7,086 nucleotides of DNA from Candidatus Poribacteria bacterium. Its GTDB lineage: Bacteria; Poribacteria; WGA-4E; UBA9662. The DNA lies in the NCBI GenBank assembly GCA_002729015.1, contig PBVO01000105.1:4535-11620 (forward strand), written 5' to 3'. The position numbers and the translations under genes were made by a program. Of the stretch, positions 6,328-7,086 are shown in pieces; positions within the stretch are counted from its first letter, which is position 1, and every line of letters starts with the position of its first letter. The notes below the pieces were generated by a model that searched no databases, had not been told where the DNA came from, and worked only from the letters and a program-made list of their open reading frames with translations.

Positions 6328-7086
6328 TTAATCCGATCGTAATGCTTCAATAGGTTGCAGTCTGGATGCTTTATTGGCTGGATAAAGTCCAAAAAAGAGA
6401 CCAACCCCGACAGAAACTGACAAAGCTAAAAAAACGGCCTGCAACGAAATTACGGCAGGCCAATTACTGCCTGGCCAAACGAATTCGTTAATTACCCATG
6501 CAAATCCTTTACCAGCAAAAATTCCAATCGCTGCACCTAAAGCACCACCAGACAGTGTTAAAACGATAGACTCAATTAAAAATTGAATCAGAATGTCCTT
6601 TCTTTTAGCTCCTATAGCTTTCCTTAAACCAATTTCTTGCGTTCGTTCGGTTACAGAAACTAGCATTATGTTCATGACACCAATACCAGCGACTACGAGT
6701 GCTATACCTGCTAAGGCTCCCATGCTTAATTTCATAATTTCTCCAACTTTTTCAGCCTGGGATAGTTCTTCTTTAGCTGTCCAGTACTGGTACTCTTCCC
6801 CAGTATTGTTATGTTGACGGCCCAAAATGAATTTTGCGTCATCTGTAGCTCGTTCGACTAAATCTAAATCGCTGACTTGCACTCGAATCCGCTCAATATC
6901 TTTACGACCTTTAAACCTCTGTTGTAGGGTTGTGATTGGTATGATGAATCGATCATCCCAGCCCTCCTCAACACTGGTTGTTCCACCACGTTCATCCATA
7001 ACCCCAATTACTGTCAATCGTACATTCATACTATTGCCACGAGTAGCCTTAATTTCTTGTCCGATGGGGTCTATATCACCAAAAAG
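6328..7086 (-). CDS. MacB-like ABC transporter permease, 5'-truncated by window edge
   Basis: Only the C-terminal 252 residues are present; the frame is open to the right edge. The ATG at 7029 is not the real start, because the residues before it (LFGDIDPIGQEI) match the conserved LFG..DPIG stretch of MacB periplasmic domains. The end of the periplasmic domain occupies residues 1 to about 115 of the fragment, followed by an FtsX-type domain with membrane segments near 118-144, 168-196 and 211-235. The cytoplasmic loop TERTQEIGLRKAIGAK at 146-161 contacts the ATPase in this family, and GLYPANKASRLQPIEALR at 233-250 is the usual ending. MacB-type pumps do not pump through the membrane itself; by a lever motion they drive periplasmic substrates through an adaptor and a TolC-like channel. 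Whether this protein has a fused ATPase domain, as in E. coli MacB, or uses a separate ATPase cannot be seen. It is the first visible gene of the minus-strand operon and its partner is the adaptor directly downstream. Confidence 0.93.
   Translation of the reverse strand, partial: LFGDIDPIGQEIKATRGNSMNVRLTVIGVMDERGGTTSVEEGWDDRFIIPITTLQQRFKGRKDIERIRVQVSDLDLVERATDDAKFILGRQHNNTGEEYQYWTAKEELSQAEKVGEIMKLSMGALAGIALVVAGIGVMNIMLVSVTERTQEIGLRKAIGAKRKDILIQFLIESIVLTLSGGALGAAIGIFAGKGFAWVINEFVWPGSNWPAVISLQAVFLALSVSVGVGLFFGLYPANKASRLQPIEALRSD

Noticed and set aside
6328..7029. Complete gene starting at the ATG at 7029
   Set aside because: The frame continues to the window edge and the upstream residues fit the MacB periplasmic domain, so this is an internal methionine of a truncated gene.

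Overview
The window is about 7.1 kb of gene-dense, moderately AT-rich DNA from a Gram-negative (two-membrane) bacterium. The evidence for an outer membrane is direct: two consecutive lipid A biosynthesis genes (lpxB, lpxK) and a periplasmic adaptor lipoprotein of a tripartite efflux system. TTG starts, an SCG-type lipobox and an LpxB motif of the YYIPPKAWAW type do not look like enterobacteria. I suspect an uncultivated phylum, but the sequence alone does not let me name it. There is no RNA gene, CRISPR array, insertion sequence or phage gene, and no gap longer than about 60 bases.

Layout, plus strand (about 1-3539): an AI-2E/PerM-family polytopic membrane protein, then lpxB starting on the last base of its stop codon (TAATG), then lpxK 37 bases further on. 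The three are spaced like one transcription unit. LpxB makes the lipid A disaccharide and LpxK adds the 4'-phosphate, so two late cytoplasmic-face steps of lipid A assembly are co-expressed with a membrane protein of unknown substrate.

Layout, minus strand (7086 down to 3529): the C-terminal part of a MacB-like ABC permease that runs off the right edge, then a lipoprotein membrane-fusion (adaptor) protein with a very long coiled-coil hairpin, then a classical short-chain dehydrogenase/reductase (SDR). Spacing is again operon-like. Adaptor and SDR lie in the same reading frame, separated only by TAA and one CCG codon. The two operons converge and their last genes overlap tail to tail by 11 bases.

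No clearly new system is evident. The most unusual parts are the adaptor protein (about 120 residues per hairpin arm, an altered RLS tip motif, and an extra beta-rich insert near its C-terminus), its tight in-frame junction with an SDR that has no obvious role in efflux, and the translational coupling of an AI-2E-family protein to lpxB.
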